Below are positions 17,845 to 25,815 of a stretch of DNA of 64,000 nucleotides, piece by piece (positions within the stretch are counted from its first letter, which is position 1; the number at the start of each line of letters is the position of its first letter). Under the pieces are notes generated by a model. The model made no database searches. It was not told the origin of the DNA and worked only from the letters and a program-made list of their open reading frames with translations. Where the stretch lies: NCBI GenBank assembly GCA_025846845.1, contig JAOYTL010000003.1, positions 372,001 through 436,000 on the forward strand, given 5' to 3'. The DNA comes from Alloboseaceae bacterium BT-24-1. Lineage in GTDB: Bacteria; Pseudomonadota; Alphaproteobacteria; Rhizobiales; Beijerinckiaceae. The position numbers and the translations under genes were made by a program.

Positions 17845-18663
17845 ATGCTGCGTATCGAGGGTCTGACCAAGCGTTTCGGTGGCAAGGCCGCCGTCGACAA
17901 CGTCACCCTGTCGATTCCGCGCGGCGAGATGGTCGGCATCATCGGCCGCTCGGGCGCCGGCAAGTCGACGCTGCTGCGCATGCTGAACCGCCTCGCCGAC
18001 GCCAGCGATGGCCGCATCCTCAGCGAGGAGCGCGACGTCACCGCCCTGCGCGGCGCGGCGCTCCGGGCCTGGCGGCGCGACACGGCGATGATCTTCCAGC
18101 AGTTCAACCTGGTCGGCCGGCTCGACGTGCTGACCAATGTCCTGCTCGGCCGCCTGAACCATCGCTCGGCTGCACTGACACTGGTCAAGAGTTTCTCGCA
18201 GGACGACAAAATCCGTGCCATCGCCGCGCTCGAACGGCTCGATATGGGCCACCTGCTGGCGCAGCGGGCCGAGACCCTATCCGGCGGCCAGCAGCAGCGC
18301 GTCGCCATTGCCCGCGCCCTGGTGCAGGAGCCGAAGATCATCCTCGCCGACGAGCCGATCGCCTCGCTCGACCCACGCAACACGCAGGTCGTCATGGACG
18401 CGCTGTTCCGCATCAATCGCGAGGACGGCATCACCGTGGTCTGCAACCTCCACCACCTCGACATCGCCGCGAAGTACTGCGACCGGCTGATCGGCATGGC
18501 CGCCGGCAAGGTCGTGTTCGATGGCCCGCCGCATGCGCTGACCAGCGAGCTCGCCGCAGAGCTCTACGGCATCGAGGCCAAGGATGCCGGCGCCGAGGCG
18601 CTCGATCAGCTCGACGCGATCGCCACCGAGGAAGCCCAGCGCGCCAAGCAGAACGTCGCCTGA
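17845..18663 (+). CDS. phnC: Phosphonate ABC transporter ATP-binding protein
   Basis: The 272-residue ATPase powers phosphonate import with PhnD and PhnE. Walker A is GRSGAGKST, the signature LSGGQQQR, and Walker B IILADEP with SLDPRN, as in PhnC; the H-loop region reads VCNLHHLDIAAKY. The ATG at 17845 is preferred over in-frame GTG/TTG codons just upstream because GGGAG lies 7 nt before it. A small hairpin (17821-17836) overlaps that ribosome site. The gene sits behind a Pho box and leads phnC-phnD-phnE1-phnE2. Identity is firm from sequence and context. Confidence 0.96.
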   Translation: MLRIEGLTKRFGGKAAVDNVTLSIPRGEMVGIIGRSGAGKSTLLRMLNRLADASDGRILSEERDVTALRGAALRAWRRDTAMIFQQFNLVGRLDVLTNVLLGRLNHRSAALTLVKSFSQDDKIRAIAALERLDMGHLLAQRAETLSGGQQQRVAIARALVQEPKIILADEPIASLDPRNTQVVMDALFRINREDGITVVCNLHHLDIAAKYCDRLIGMAAGKVVFDGPPHALTSELAAELYGIEAKDAGAEALDQLDAIATEEAQRAKQNVA

Positions 18664-18735
18664 AACAGCCGGCGACGCCCGAGCCCGCACTTAAGCCTGA
18701 CCTTTCATCGCCGATCTTTAAAAAGGAGCACTCCC

Positions 18736-19653
18736 ATGCTGACCCGTCGTCATATGTTCACGCTCGCCGTCGCCGGCCTTGCCGCGACGCTCGCCGCTCC
18801 CGCCTTCGCCCAGGATTGGAAGGCGAAGTATCCCGAGCTCATCTTCGGCATCATCCCGTCCGAGAACGCGTCTGGCGTCGTCGAGCGCTACACCCCCTTC
18901 GTGAACTATCTCGCGAAGGAGCTCGGCACCAAGGTGACGCTGCGTATCGCCAACGACTACGCAGCGGTGATCGAGGGCCAGCGCGCCGGCAACATCCATA
19001 TCGGCATGTACGGCCCGGCCGCCTTCGCCCGCGCGCTGATGACCGGCGCCAAGATCGACGCCTTCGCGATCGAGACCAACCTCGACGGCACCAAAGGCTA
19101 CTATTCGGTCTTCTACGTGAAGAAGGACTCGCCCTATCAGAAGGTCGAGGACCTCAAGGGCAAAAATCTCGGCCTGGTCGACCCGAACTCGACCTCGGGC
19201 AACAATGTGCCGCGCTTTGCCCTCGACGGCATGAAGATCGAGCCGGAGACCTTCTTCGGCAAGGTCGTCTATACCGGCAGCCACGAGAACGCGGTCATCG
19301 CCCTGCAGCAGGGCACCGTCGACATCGCCGCCAACTGGTGGAACGACGAGCAGGAATCCAACCTGCTGCGCATGGCACGCAAGAACATGGTCAAAGCTGA
19401 GGATTTCCGGATCATCTACAAGTCCGAGCAGATCGTGAACTCGCCGATGGCCTATCTCACCGAGCTGCCCACCGAGCTCAAGGCCAAGATCCGCGACGCC
19501 GTCCTCAACCTCGCCACCAAGGACAAAGCCGCCTTCGACAAGATCTATGAAGGCAAGCAGGGTCCGCTCGTCGCCGTCGACAACAAGGCCTACGACCCGA
19601 TCATCGAGCTGAACAAGTTCGTCGACGCGCTCCGCAAGAAGAAGTCGTCGTAA
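18736..19653 (+). CDS. phnD: Phosphonate-binding periplasmic protein
   Basis: This 305-residue protein binds phosphonates in the periplasm and delivers them to PhnE. It has a signal peptide (LTRRHMFTLAVAGLAATLAAPAFA) and the mature opening PELIFGIIPSENASG. Diagnostic PhnD loops are seen: GMYGPAAFARAL, and LVDPNSTSGNNVPRF, which forms part of the phosphonate pocket. An AAAAAGGAG ribosome site precedes the start. A 72-nt gap separates it from phnC, and a 140-nt repeat separates it from phnE1, which may favour a high receptor-to-permease ratio. Confidence 0.96.
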   Translation: MLTRRHMFTLAVAGLAATLAAPAFAQDWKAKYPELIFGIIPSENASGVVERYTPFVNYLAKELGTKVTLRIANDYAAVIEGQRAGNIHIGMYGPAAFARALMTGAKIDAFAIETNLDGTKGYYSVFYVKKDSPYQKVEDLKGKNLGLVDPNSTSGNNVPRFALDGMKIEPETFFGKVVYTGSHENAVIALQQGTVDIAANWWNDEQESNLLRMARKNMVKAEDFRIIYKSEQIVNSPMAYLTELPTELKAKIRDAVLNLATKDKAAFDKIYEGKQGPLVAVDNKAYDPIIELNKFVDALRKKKSS

Positions 19654-19666
19654 GACTTGGCTCCCT

Positions 19667-19806
19667 CCCCTCTCCCGAATGGGAGAGGGGCCGGGGGTGA
19701 GGGACCGTCCTCACCACATGATCTCTGTTCGGCAGGGAAGAGATGCCATCGCCAAACGTTTACTGGCAGGCCCTCCCCCCTGCCCCTCTCCCATCCGGGA
19801 GAGGGG
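19667..19806 (+). repeat. RIME-like palindromic repeat, copy 2 (phnD-phnE1 gap)
   Basis: Hairpins CCCCTCTCCC-GAAT-GGGAGAGGGG (19667-19690) and CCCCTCTCCC-ATCC-GGGAGAGGGG (19783-19806) bound a less conserved middle. The element occupies nearly the whole phnD-phnE1 spacer. In mRNA the hairpins could stop or shield transcripts after phnD. Confidence 0.8.
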
Positions 19807-19840
19807 TTCCCCGCGCCTCTCGTGGCCAGGGCTTAATCCC

Positions 19841-20722
19841 ATGACACTCGCGATCGACCGCAACGACCCGGCCATCGCCGCCCATGCCGATCTCTACCGG
19901 CGCGAAATGGCGGCCAAGCGGCTGCAGACCCTGCTTGGCGCAGCGATCTTCGTCGCCTGCGTCGTGCTCGCCGGCATCGGCTCCGAGGTCGACTTCGCGA
20001 AATTCGCCGCCAACGCCTGGCGCTTCCCGAAATACATCCTCGAGACCATTCCGACGCTGCGCCTCGCGACGCTCGGCGCCGATCTCAAGGAATGGTACTG
20101 GGGCCTCAATGGCTGGCTGAAGCTGCTCTGGCAGACCCTGCTGATCGCCTATACCGGCACCGTGCTCGGCGCCGTCGGCGGCTTCCTGCTCTGCTTCGCC
20201 GCGGCCAGCAATCTCGGCCGCTTGCCCTGGCTGCGCTGGGCGACGCGCCGCTTCCTCGAATTCTGCCGTACCGTCCCCGAGATCGTCTTCGCACTGATCT
20301 TCGTCATCGCCTTCGGCCTCGGCCCGCTACCGGGCGTGCTCGCCATCGCCATCCACACCATGGGCGCGATGGGCAAGCTCTTCTCCGAAGTTGTCGAGAA
20401 CATCGACATGAAGCCGGTGGACGGCCTCACCGCGACCGGCGCCGGCTGGTGGCAGACCATCCGCTTCGCGGTGGTGCCGCAGGTGCTCTCGAACTTCGCC
20501 AGCTACGCGCTGCTGCGCTTCGAGATCAATGTCCGCGGCGCCTCGATCATGGGATTCGTCGGCGCCGGCGGCATCGGCCAGGACCTGATCGAAGCGATCC
20601 GCAAATTCTACTTCACCGATGTCAGCGCCATCCTCTTGCTGATCATCGTCACGGTGATGCTGATCGATTATGGCACCGAGCGCCTGCGCCATGCGCTGCT
20701 CAGCCTGGAGCACGGCAAATGA
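19841..20722 (+). CDS. phnE1: Phosphonate ABC transporter permease, first PhnE
   Basis: This 293-residue inner-membrane permease forms the phosphonate channel with the second PhnE. About six TM segments are visible, starting with TLLGAAIFVACVVLAGIG, and the cytoplasmic EAA-type loop reads ENIDMKPVDGLTATGAGWWQTIRFAVVPQ. The ATG at 19841 gives a normal length; longer in-frame sequence upstream is just the repeat. Its stop overlaps the phnE2 start (ATGA), indicating translational coupling and heterodimer assembly. Confidence 0.95.
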   Translation: MTLAIDRNDPAIAAHADLYRREMAAKRLQTLLGAAIFVACVVLAGIGSEVDFAKFAANAWRFPKYILETIPTLRLATLGADLKEWYWGLNGWLKLLWQTLLIAYTGTVLGAVGGFLLCFAAASNLGRLPWLRWATRRFLEFCRTVPEIVFALIFVIAFGLGPLPGVLAIAIHTMGAMGKLFSEVVENIDMKPVDGLTATGAGWWQTIRFAVVPQVLSNFASYALLRFEINVRGASIMGFVGAGGIGQDLIEAIRKFYFTDVSAILLLIIVTVMLIDYGTERLRHALLSLEHGK

Positions 20723-21573
20723 CGCTCGCCCTCTCCGCTGCCGACCGCAGCGCGCTGATCGCCCGCCACAAGACCGCGATCGACGGCTCGCTGAAGACCA
20801 AGCTCATCACGATCACCGTCGTCGGCGGCCTCGTCGGGCTCTTTCTTTACGGGCTGACCACGCTCGAAACCTCGCTCTGGAAGATCATCGCCGGCTTCGC
20901 CAATCTCGGCACCTTCGTGGTGCTGATGCTGCCGCCCGATCCCGGCTCGTTCGCCCGCGCCATCATCTTCGTCAAGGCGCTGTTCGAGACCATCGCCATC
21001 GCCTTCCTCGGCACGATCCTGGCGGCGATCCTCGCCTTCCCGCTCGGCTTCCTCGCCGCCAAGAACGTCGTCGCCAACCGCATCGTGCATTTCCTGGCGC
21101 GCCGCTCGATGGACACGGTCCGCGGCGTCGATGCGCTGATCTGGGCGCTGATCTGGGTCAATGTCGTCGGCCTCGGCCCCTTCGCCGGCATGCTCGCGAT
21201 CATGACCAGCGATCTCGGCGCCTTCGGCAAGCTGTTCTCCGAGGCAATCGAATCCGTCGATCGCAAGCCGGTCGAGGGCGTCGCCTCGGTCGGCGGCAGC
21301 AATCTCCACGAGATCCGCTTCGGCCTGATCCCGCAGGTGCTGCCGGTGATCGCCAGCCAGGTGCTCTACTACATCGAGTCGAACACCCGCTCCTCGACCA
21401 TCATCGGCATCGTCGGCGCCGGCGGCATCGGCCTCTACCTCGCCGAGACCATCCGCACGCTCGAATGGCAGCAGGTTTCCTTCCTGATCCTGCTGGTCCT
21501 GGCGGCGGTGACCGCGATCGACTTCCTCTCGAGCAAGCTGCGCTTCGCGATCATCGGCAAGCGGGCCGTCTGA
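20719..21573 (+). CDS. phnE2: Phosphonate ABC transporter permease, second PhnE
   Basis: A 284-residue paralog of the preceding permease, with about six TM segments and the EAA loop ESVDRKPVEGVASVGGSNLHEIRFGLIPQ. The conserved VGAGGIG turn appears in both PhnE copies. The pair arrangement PhnE1-PhnE2 is common in alphaproteobacteria, whereas E. coli K-12 has one (disrupted) phnE. The start overlaps the upstream stop by 4 nt. It ends 9 nt from the convergent phnF, so the transporter genes and the lyase genes are separate transcripts unless reading through phnF. Confidence 0.95.
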   Translation: MTLALSAADRSALIARHKTAIDGSLKTKLITITVVGGLVGLFLYGLTTLETSLWKIIAGFANLGTFVVLMLPPDPGSFARAIIFVKALFETIAIAFLGTILAAILAFPLGFLAAKNVVANRIVHFLARRSMDTVRGVDALIWALIWVNVVGLGPFAGMLAIMTSDLGAFGKLFSEAIESVDRKPVEGVASVGGSNLHEIRFGLIPQVLPVIASQVLYYIESNTRSSTIIGIVGAGGIGLYLAETIRTLEWQQVSFLILLVLAAVTAIDFLSSKLRFAIIGKRAV

Positions 21574-21582
21574 ACCCGGCGA

Positions 21583-22332
21583 TCAATCCCCGAACGGCTC
21601 GACCACCATCTCCATCCGCTCGCCGGCGAAGACGCTGTTGACGATGTGGATCGGCGTCAGGTCGGGCAGCGCGTCGATCGCATCCGAGGTCAGCACGGCC
21701 GCGCCCGGCTCGATCTTGAGCAGCGCCGCCTCGCGCTCGCTGGCGAGCCGAGCCGCCAGCCGCGTCGAGCGTCGGACATAGTCAGAGATGCCGCAGGCCT
21801 TGAAGGCGGCGGTGATCGATGACCCGGCTTCCGTCAGGATCTCGTCGAAACGCGGAAAACGCTCGACGCTGAGATAATGGATGCCGGTGCCGACCGGTGT
21901 GCCGCCGGCCCGGCTGAGCGTCTCGATCGCCCAGAGCGGCGTGCCCTCAGGCAGGCCAAGCACCATGCAGTGTTCTGCTGCGCCGGCTACGATCTCGGAT
22001 GCCAGCACCGCGCCCGACACGGCAATGCCGGCCGCGCCAAAATTGGTGCGCATGCTGACACGGCGGCCGAGCTTGTAGGGGAAGCGCGGCGCCGTCACCT
22101 GCGTGCCACGCCCGCGTGACACCGTCACCAGTCCGCGCTCGGCCAGATGCCGGAAGGCTTGGCGCACCGTGTGCCGGTGCACGCCATAGCGTTCGGCCAG
22201 CGCGACCGAGGCCGGCAGCGTGTCGCCGGGCTCGTATTCGCCCTGCTCGATCGAGGCCGCTAGCGCGTCGGCGATCCGCCGCCATGCCGTGCCGCCATCG
22301 CTGGCCTGATTGTCCGGCATGCCCGGCGTCAT
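21583..22332 (-). CDS. phnF: GntR/HutC-family repressor of the phosphonate genes
   Basis: This 249-residue regulator has an N-terminal winged helix (AWRRIADALAASIEQGEYEPGD, then LPASVALAERYGVHRHTVRQAFRHL) and a C-terminal UTRA effector domain (from about residue 95). PhnF homologs repress phosphonate or phosphate genes in response to a phosphorylated ligand. The ATG at 22332 is preferred to a TTG 15 nt upstream. The gene is inverted relative to E. coli order and divergent from phnG, with paired operator-like sites in the gap, which supports control of itself and of phnG-M. Confidence 0.92.
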   Translation of the reverse strand: MTPGMPDNQASDGGTAWRRIADALAASIEQGEYEPGDTLPASVALAERYGVHRHTVRQAFRHLAERGLVTVSRGRGTQVTAPRFPYKLGRRVSMRTNFGAAGIAVSGAVLASEIVAGAAEHCMVLGLPEGTPLWAIETLSRAGGTPVGTGIHYLSVERFPRFDEILTEAGSSITAAFKACGISDYVRRSTRLAARLASEREAALLKIEPGAAVLTSDAIDALPDLTPIHIVNSVFAGERMEMVVEPFGD

Positions 22333-22349
22333 CAAAATTTCATCCAAAA

Positions 22350-22391
22350 TGTATAGACCTTTTCGAACGACAGACTTATCATAGTCTAGAC
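22350..22391. promoter_or_regulatory. Paired PhnF operator-like sites between phnF and phnG
   Basis: TGTATAGAC at 22350-22358 and GTCTAGACA at 22384-22392 form an inverted pair agreeing in 8 of 9 positions. The second contains a perfect 8-bp palindrome, GTCTAGAC. The core resembles the TATAGAC site reported for PhnF-type regulators. The sites flank the likely promoters of both divergent genes. Confidence 0.7.
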
Positions 22392-22420
22392 ATTAGCGCT
22401 TGGCGAGAGGCCGACACGGT

Positions 22421-22861
22421 ATGACCGAAACCGCGACACGTCAGCACTGGATGGCCGTCCTCGCACGCGCCACACGGGGTGAGGTCGATGCGCTGCTGCT
22501 GCAGGCGGGACCGTTGCCGGCGCATGAGGTGCTGAAGGCTCCCGAAACCGGAACCGTGATGGTCGAGGGCCGCGCCGGCGGCGCCGGTCGCCGCTTCAAT
22601 CTCGGCGAAGCCACGGTGACACGCTGCGTCGTCCGCCTCGAGAGCGGCGCCATGGGCTTCTCCTACGCACTTGGCCGCGATGCCCGCAAGGCACGGCTCG
22701 CGGCGATCACAGACGCGCTCCTTCAGGGCGAAGCCGAGGCCGGTTCGCTGCGCAGCGGCGTCAGCGCGCTGGCCCAGAAGCAGCAGGCAGCGCGCGAGCT
22801 CGCCTCGCGCAAGGCCGCGGCAACCAAGGTCGACTTCTTCACCCTAGTCAGGGGAGCGTGA
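22421..22861 (+). CDS. phnG: C-P lyase core subunit PhnG
   Basis: PhnG is part of the PhnGHIJ carbon-phosphorus lyase core, which with PhnI joins phosphonate to the ribose of ATP. The 146-residue product carries the family features MVEGRAGGAGRRFNLGEATVTRC and FSYALGRDARKARLAAITDAL, matching PhnG. It starts at ATG 22421 behind GAGAGG. It is first in the lyase operon, and its stop falls within a few bases of the phnH start. Confidence 0.95.
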   Translation: MTETATRQHWMAVLARATRGEVDALLLQAGPLPAHEVLKAPETGTVMVEGRAGGAGRRFNLGEATVTRCVVRLESGAMGFSYALGRDARKARLAAITDALLQGEAEAGSLRSGVSALAQKQQAARELASRKAAATKVDFFTLVRGA

Positions 22862-22863
22862 CG

Positions 22864-23466
22864 ATGCAGGACGGCAACCAGATCCATGCCGGCTTTTCCG
22901 ACCCGGTCTTCCAATCGCAGGGCGCGTTCCGCGCTTTGCTGGCGGCGCTCTCGGAGCCTGGCCTCGCCTGCGACATTGGCGTTTCGGTCGAGACACCCGT
23001 CGGGCTCGAACCCGCGACCGCCGTCACCCTGCTGACGCTCGCCGACTACGAGACCCCGATCTGGCTGCCGGCCGCCCTGCGCGACGGCCCGGCCGGCGCC
23101 TGGCTGCGCTTCCATTGCGGCGCCGCCCTCGTCGAGGATCCCTCTCGCGCCGCCTTCGCCGTGATCGACGGCACCGTGCCGGAGCCGAAGCTCTCCGCCT
23201 TCAACGCGGGCGACGATCAGTTCCCCGATCGCTCCACCACGGTGCTCGTCCAATGCGCCGGGCTCGCAGGCGGCGAAGCGGTCGTGCTCGAAGGCCCCGG
23301 CATTGCCGGCCGGCGCAGCATTGCCCCGACCGACCTTCGCGCCGGCTTCTGGGCCGAGATCGAAGACAACGCCGCGCTCTACCCGCTCGGCGTCGATCTC
23401 CTGCTGGTCCATGACTCGCAGGTGCTCGGCCTGCCGCGCTCGACGCAAATCGTGGAGACCCGCTGA
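22864..23466 (+). CDS. phnH: C-P lyase core subunit PhnH
   Basis: PhnH is a pyridoxal-enzyme-fold subunit with no known catalysis of its own that is required in the C-P lyase core. The 200-residue product opens with the family motif GFSDPVFQSQGAFRALLAALSEPG near its N-terminus and ends QVLGLPRSTQIVETR, typical of PhnH. ATG 22864 is preferred over GTG 22858 because the GGGGAG ribosome site lies 7 nt before the ATG but only 1 nt before the GTG. The stop is immediately followed by the phnI start. Confidence 0.95.
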   Translation: MQDGNQIHAGFSDPVFQSQGAFRALLAALSEPGLACDIGVSVETPVGLEPATAVTLLTLADYETPIWLPAALRDGPAGAWLRFHCGAALVEDPSRAAFAVIDGTVPEPKLSAFNAGDDQFPDRSTTVLVQCAGLAGGEAVVLEGPGIAGRRSIAPTDLRAGFWAEIEDNAALYPLGVDLLLVHDSQVLGLPRSTQIVETR

Positions 23467-24708
23467 ATGTATGTCGCGGTCAAGGGCGGTGAAGCCGCCA
23501 TCCTCGCCACCCATGATCTCGTCGCCGAGGCGCGCCGCGGCGACGAGAGCGTGCCGGAGCTCGCCGTCGCCCAGATCCGCGAGCAGATGTGTCTCGCCTG
23601 CGGCCGCGTGATGAACGAGGGCTCGCTCTACGATCCCGACCTCGCGGCTCTGGCGTTGAAACAGGCGCAGGGCGACGCGATCGAGGCCGCCTTCCTGATG
23701 CGGGCCTATCGCACGACGCTGCCGCGCTTCGGCTCCTCCGAGCCGCTGGATACCGCGAAGATGGCGATCCGCCGCCGCGTCTCGGCGACCTATAAGGACC
23801 TGCCGGGCGGGCAGATACTCGGCCCGACCTATGACTACACCCACCGGCTCTTCGATTTCACGCTGATGGACCCGCCACCTGCCCCCTCTCCCCTTGCGGG
23901 AGAAGGTTGGGGTGAGGGGTCGCGCGACGCGGCCAATGCATCGCTCACCAAGACTGCCAGCGACTCCGACCTGCGCGACCCCTCGTCCGCCCCTTCGGGG
24001 CACCTTCTCCCCCAAGGGGAGAAGGACAGGGAGCCGCTCGATGCCTTCATGCCGCGCGTGCCCGATATCCTCGGCGCCGAGGGCCTGATGGAAGAGGAAG
24101 CGCCTCCCGTCGGCGATCCGCGCCCCTTCGATCTGACGCGCGAGCCGGTCACCTTCCCGGCCGAGCGCGATGTCCGCCTGCAGGCGATGGCGCGCGGCGA
24201 CGAAGGCTTCATGCTCGGCCTCGGCTATTCGGTGCAGCGCGGCTTCGGCAACAGCCACCCCTTCGTCGGCGAGGTCCGCGTCGGCGAGGTCGCGGTCGCG
24301 TTCGTACCGGAAGAGCTCGGCTTTGCGGTCGATCTCGGCGAGATCACCCTGACCGAATGCCAGATGGTCAATCAGTTCGCCGGCTCTAAGGAGGTGCCGC
24401 CGCAATTCACCCGCGGCTACGGGCTCTCCTTCGGTCATAGCGAGCGCAAGGCGATGTCGATGTCGCTGGTCGACCGGGCGCTGAAGGCGCGGGAATTTGG
24501 CGAGGCGGCGACCTATCCGGCGCAGCAGGACGAATTCGTCCTCTACCACTCCGACAATGTCGAGGCGGCCGGCTTCGTCGAGCATCTCAAGCTGCCGCAC
24601 TATGTCGATTTCCAGGGCGAACTCGAACTGATCCGCCGTATCCGCAAGGAGCGCGAGCAGCGGCTCGCCGATCAACCGGACGAAGCCCTGCCGGAGGCCG
24701 CGGAATGA
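23467..24708 (+). CDS. phnI: C-P lyase core subunit PhnI carrying an in-frame repeat insertion
   Basis: PhnI is the nucleosidase-like subunit that, with PhnG, PhnH and PhnL, makes ribose-1-phosphonate 5-triphosphate. It opens MYVAVKGGEAAILATHDL and has conserved blocks GPTYDYTHRLFDFTL, RGDEGFMLGLGYSVQRG and LPHYVDFQGELEL. At 413 residues it is about 60 longer than the E. coli protein. The extra length is mostly a 144-nt palindromic repeat inserted in frame (about residues 139-187), just after DFTLMDPP, in a region that is variable between homologs. The frame stays open on both sides, so the protein is probably functional with a surface loop. Confidence 0.95.
   Translation: MYVAVKGGEAAILATHDLVAEARRGDESVPELAVAQIREQMCLACGRVMNEGSLYDPDLAALALKQAQGDAIEAAFLMRAYRTTLPRFGSSEPLDTAKMAIRRRVSATYKDLPGGQILGPTYDYTHRLFDFTLMDPPPAPSPLAGEGWGEGSRDAANASLTKTASDSDLRDPSSAPSGHLLPQGEKDREPLDAFMPRVPDILGAEGLMEEEAPPVGDPRPFDLTREPVTFPAERDVRLQAMARGDEGFMLGLGYSVQRGFGNSHPFVGEVRVGEVAVAFVPEELGFAVDLGEITLTECQMVNQFAGSKEVPPQFTRGYGLSFGHSERKAMSMSLVDRALKAREFGEAATYPAQQDEFVLYHSDNVEAAGFVEHLKLPHYVDFQGELELIRRIRKEREQRLADQPDEALPEAAE
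23882..24025 (+). repeat. RIME-like palindromic repeat, copy 3 (in frame inside phnI)
   Basis: It is 144 nt, the same length as copies 4 and 6, and closely related to copy 4 (shared blocks GGGTGAGG-GTCGCGCGACGCGGCCA and TCCGACCTGCGCGACCCCTC). Since 144 is divisible by three and this reading frame has no stop, the insertion is translated as about 48 residues of PhnI. Confidence 0.9.
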
Positions 24709-25625
24709 CCGTGCACCAGAGCATCAGCGACGAGGCCAAGCCAGCCTACAACTACGCCTATCTCGACGAGCAGACCAAGCGGATGATCCGCCGGGCTCTG
24801 CTCAAGGCCGTTGCGATCCCCGGCTATCAGGTGCCGTTCGGCTCGCGCGAAATGCCGCTCGCCCGCGGCTGGGGCACCGGCGGCATCCAGGTCACCGCCG
24901 CAATCATCGGGCCTGACGATACGCTGAAGGTCATCGACCAGGGCGCCGACGACACCACCAACGCCGTCTCGATCCGCCGCTTCTTCGAGCGCACCGCCGA
25001 CGCCCGGACGACCGAGGCGACCGACGAGGCGACGATCATACAGACCCGCCACCGCATCCCCGAGGCGCCACTGAAGGCCGGCCAGATCATGGTCTACCAG
25101 GTGCCGCAGCCCGAACCGCTCAGGAAGCTCGAGCCGCACGAGGCCGAGACGCGCAAGATGCACGCCTGGGCCGAATACGGGCTGATGCAGGTCAAGCTCT
25201 ACGAGAACATCGCCCGCTTCGGCGAGGTGACGACGACCTATGACTACCCGGTCATGGTCAATGGCCGCTATGTGATGGCGCCCTCACCGATCCCGAAATT
25301 CGACAATCCGAAGATGCAGATGTCGCCGGCCCTGCAGCTCTTCGGCGCCGGCCGCGAGAAGCGCATCTATGCGGTGCCGCCGCACACCAGCGTGCGCAGC
25401 CTCGATTTCGAGGACCACCCCTTCCGCATCCAGAGCTGGGAGCAGCCCTGCGCGCTTTGCGGCGCGGCCGATTCCTATCTCGACGAGGTCGTGATCGACG
25501 ACCAGGGCGGGCGCATGTTCGTCTGCTCCGACAGCCATCATTGCGAGACGCGGCGGGCGCAGGGCCATCGCGGGACGATGCTCGGCGATGCGACGGCGAG
25601 CGGGCTGGTGGAGGCAAAGTCGTGA
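24705..25625 (+). CDS. phnJ: Radical SAM C-P lyase PhnJ
   Basis: PhnJ cleaves the carbon-phosphorus bond of ribose-1-phosphonate 5-phosphate by radical SAM chemistry, yielding the cyclic 1,2-phosphate and an alkane. The 306-residue protein keeps the iron-sulfur cluster spacing CX2CX21C: Cys249 and Cys252 (CALC) and Cys274 (FVC), with a further Cys280 (SDSHHC), as in E. coli. The central glycine-rich block ARGWGTGGIQVTAA is present. The start overlaps phnI by 4 nt. All visible catalytic residues are intact, so the pathway should work. Confidence 0.97.
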   Translation: MTVHQSISDEAKPAYNYAYLDEQTKRMIRRALLKAVAIPGYQVPFGSREMPLARGWGTGGIQVTAAIIGPDDTLKVIDQGADDTTNAVSIRRFFERTADARTTEATDEATIIQTRHRIPEAPLKAGQIMVYQVPQPEPLRKLEPHEAETRKMHAWAEYGLMQVKLYENIARFGEVTTTYDYPVMVNGRYVMAPSPIPKFDNPKMQMSPALQLFGAGREKRIYAVPPHTSVRSLDFEDHPFRIQSWEQPCALCGAADSYLDEVVIDDQGGRMFVCSDSHHCETRRAQGHRGTMLGDATASGLVEAKS

Positions 25626-25646
25626 AGCGCGGCGAACCGCAACGCA

Positions 25647-25790
25647 CCCCCTCTCCCCTCGCGGGAGAGGGCTGGGGTGAGGAGTCGCGCGACGCGGCCA
25701 GTGCATCACCCATCGAGGCCGCCAACGAATCCGACCTGCGCGACCCCTCATCCGCCCCTCCGGGGCACCTTCTCCCGCAAGGGGAGAAGG
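25647..25790 (+). repeat. RIME-like palindromic repeat, copy 4 (phnJ-phnK gap)
   Basis: It is 144 nt, with end hairpins CCCTCTCCCC-TCG-CGGGAGAGGG and CCTTCTCCCGCAAGGGGAGAAGG-type arms. It fills most of the 190-nt phnJ-phnK spacer and is the closest relative of the copy inside phnI. Confidence 0.85.
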
Positions 25791-25815
25791 GAGGCGCGCA
25801 AACTGGTGCACCCCA

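Noticed and set aside
22723..24675. A 650-codon open frame antisense to phnG, phnH and phnI
   Set aside because: It crosses three conserved genes and is explained by GC-rich codon structure in the opposite frame.
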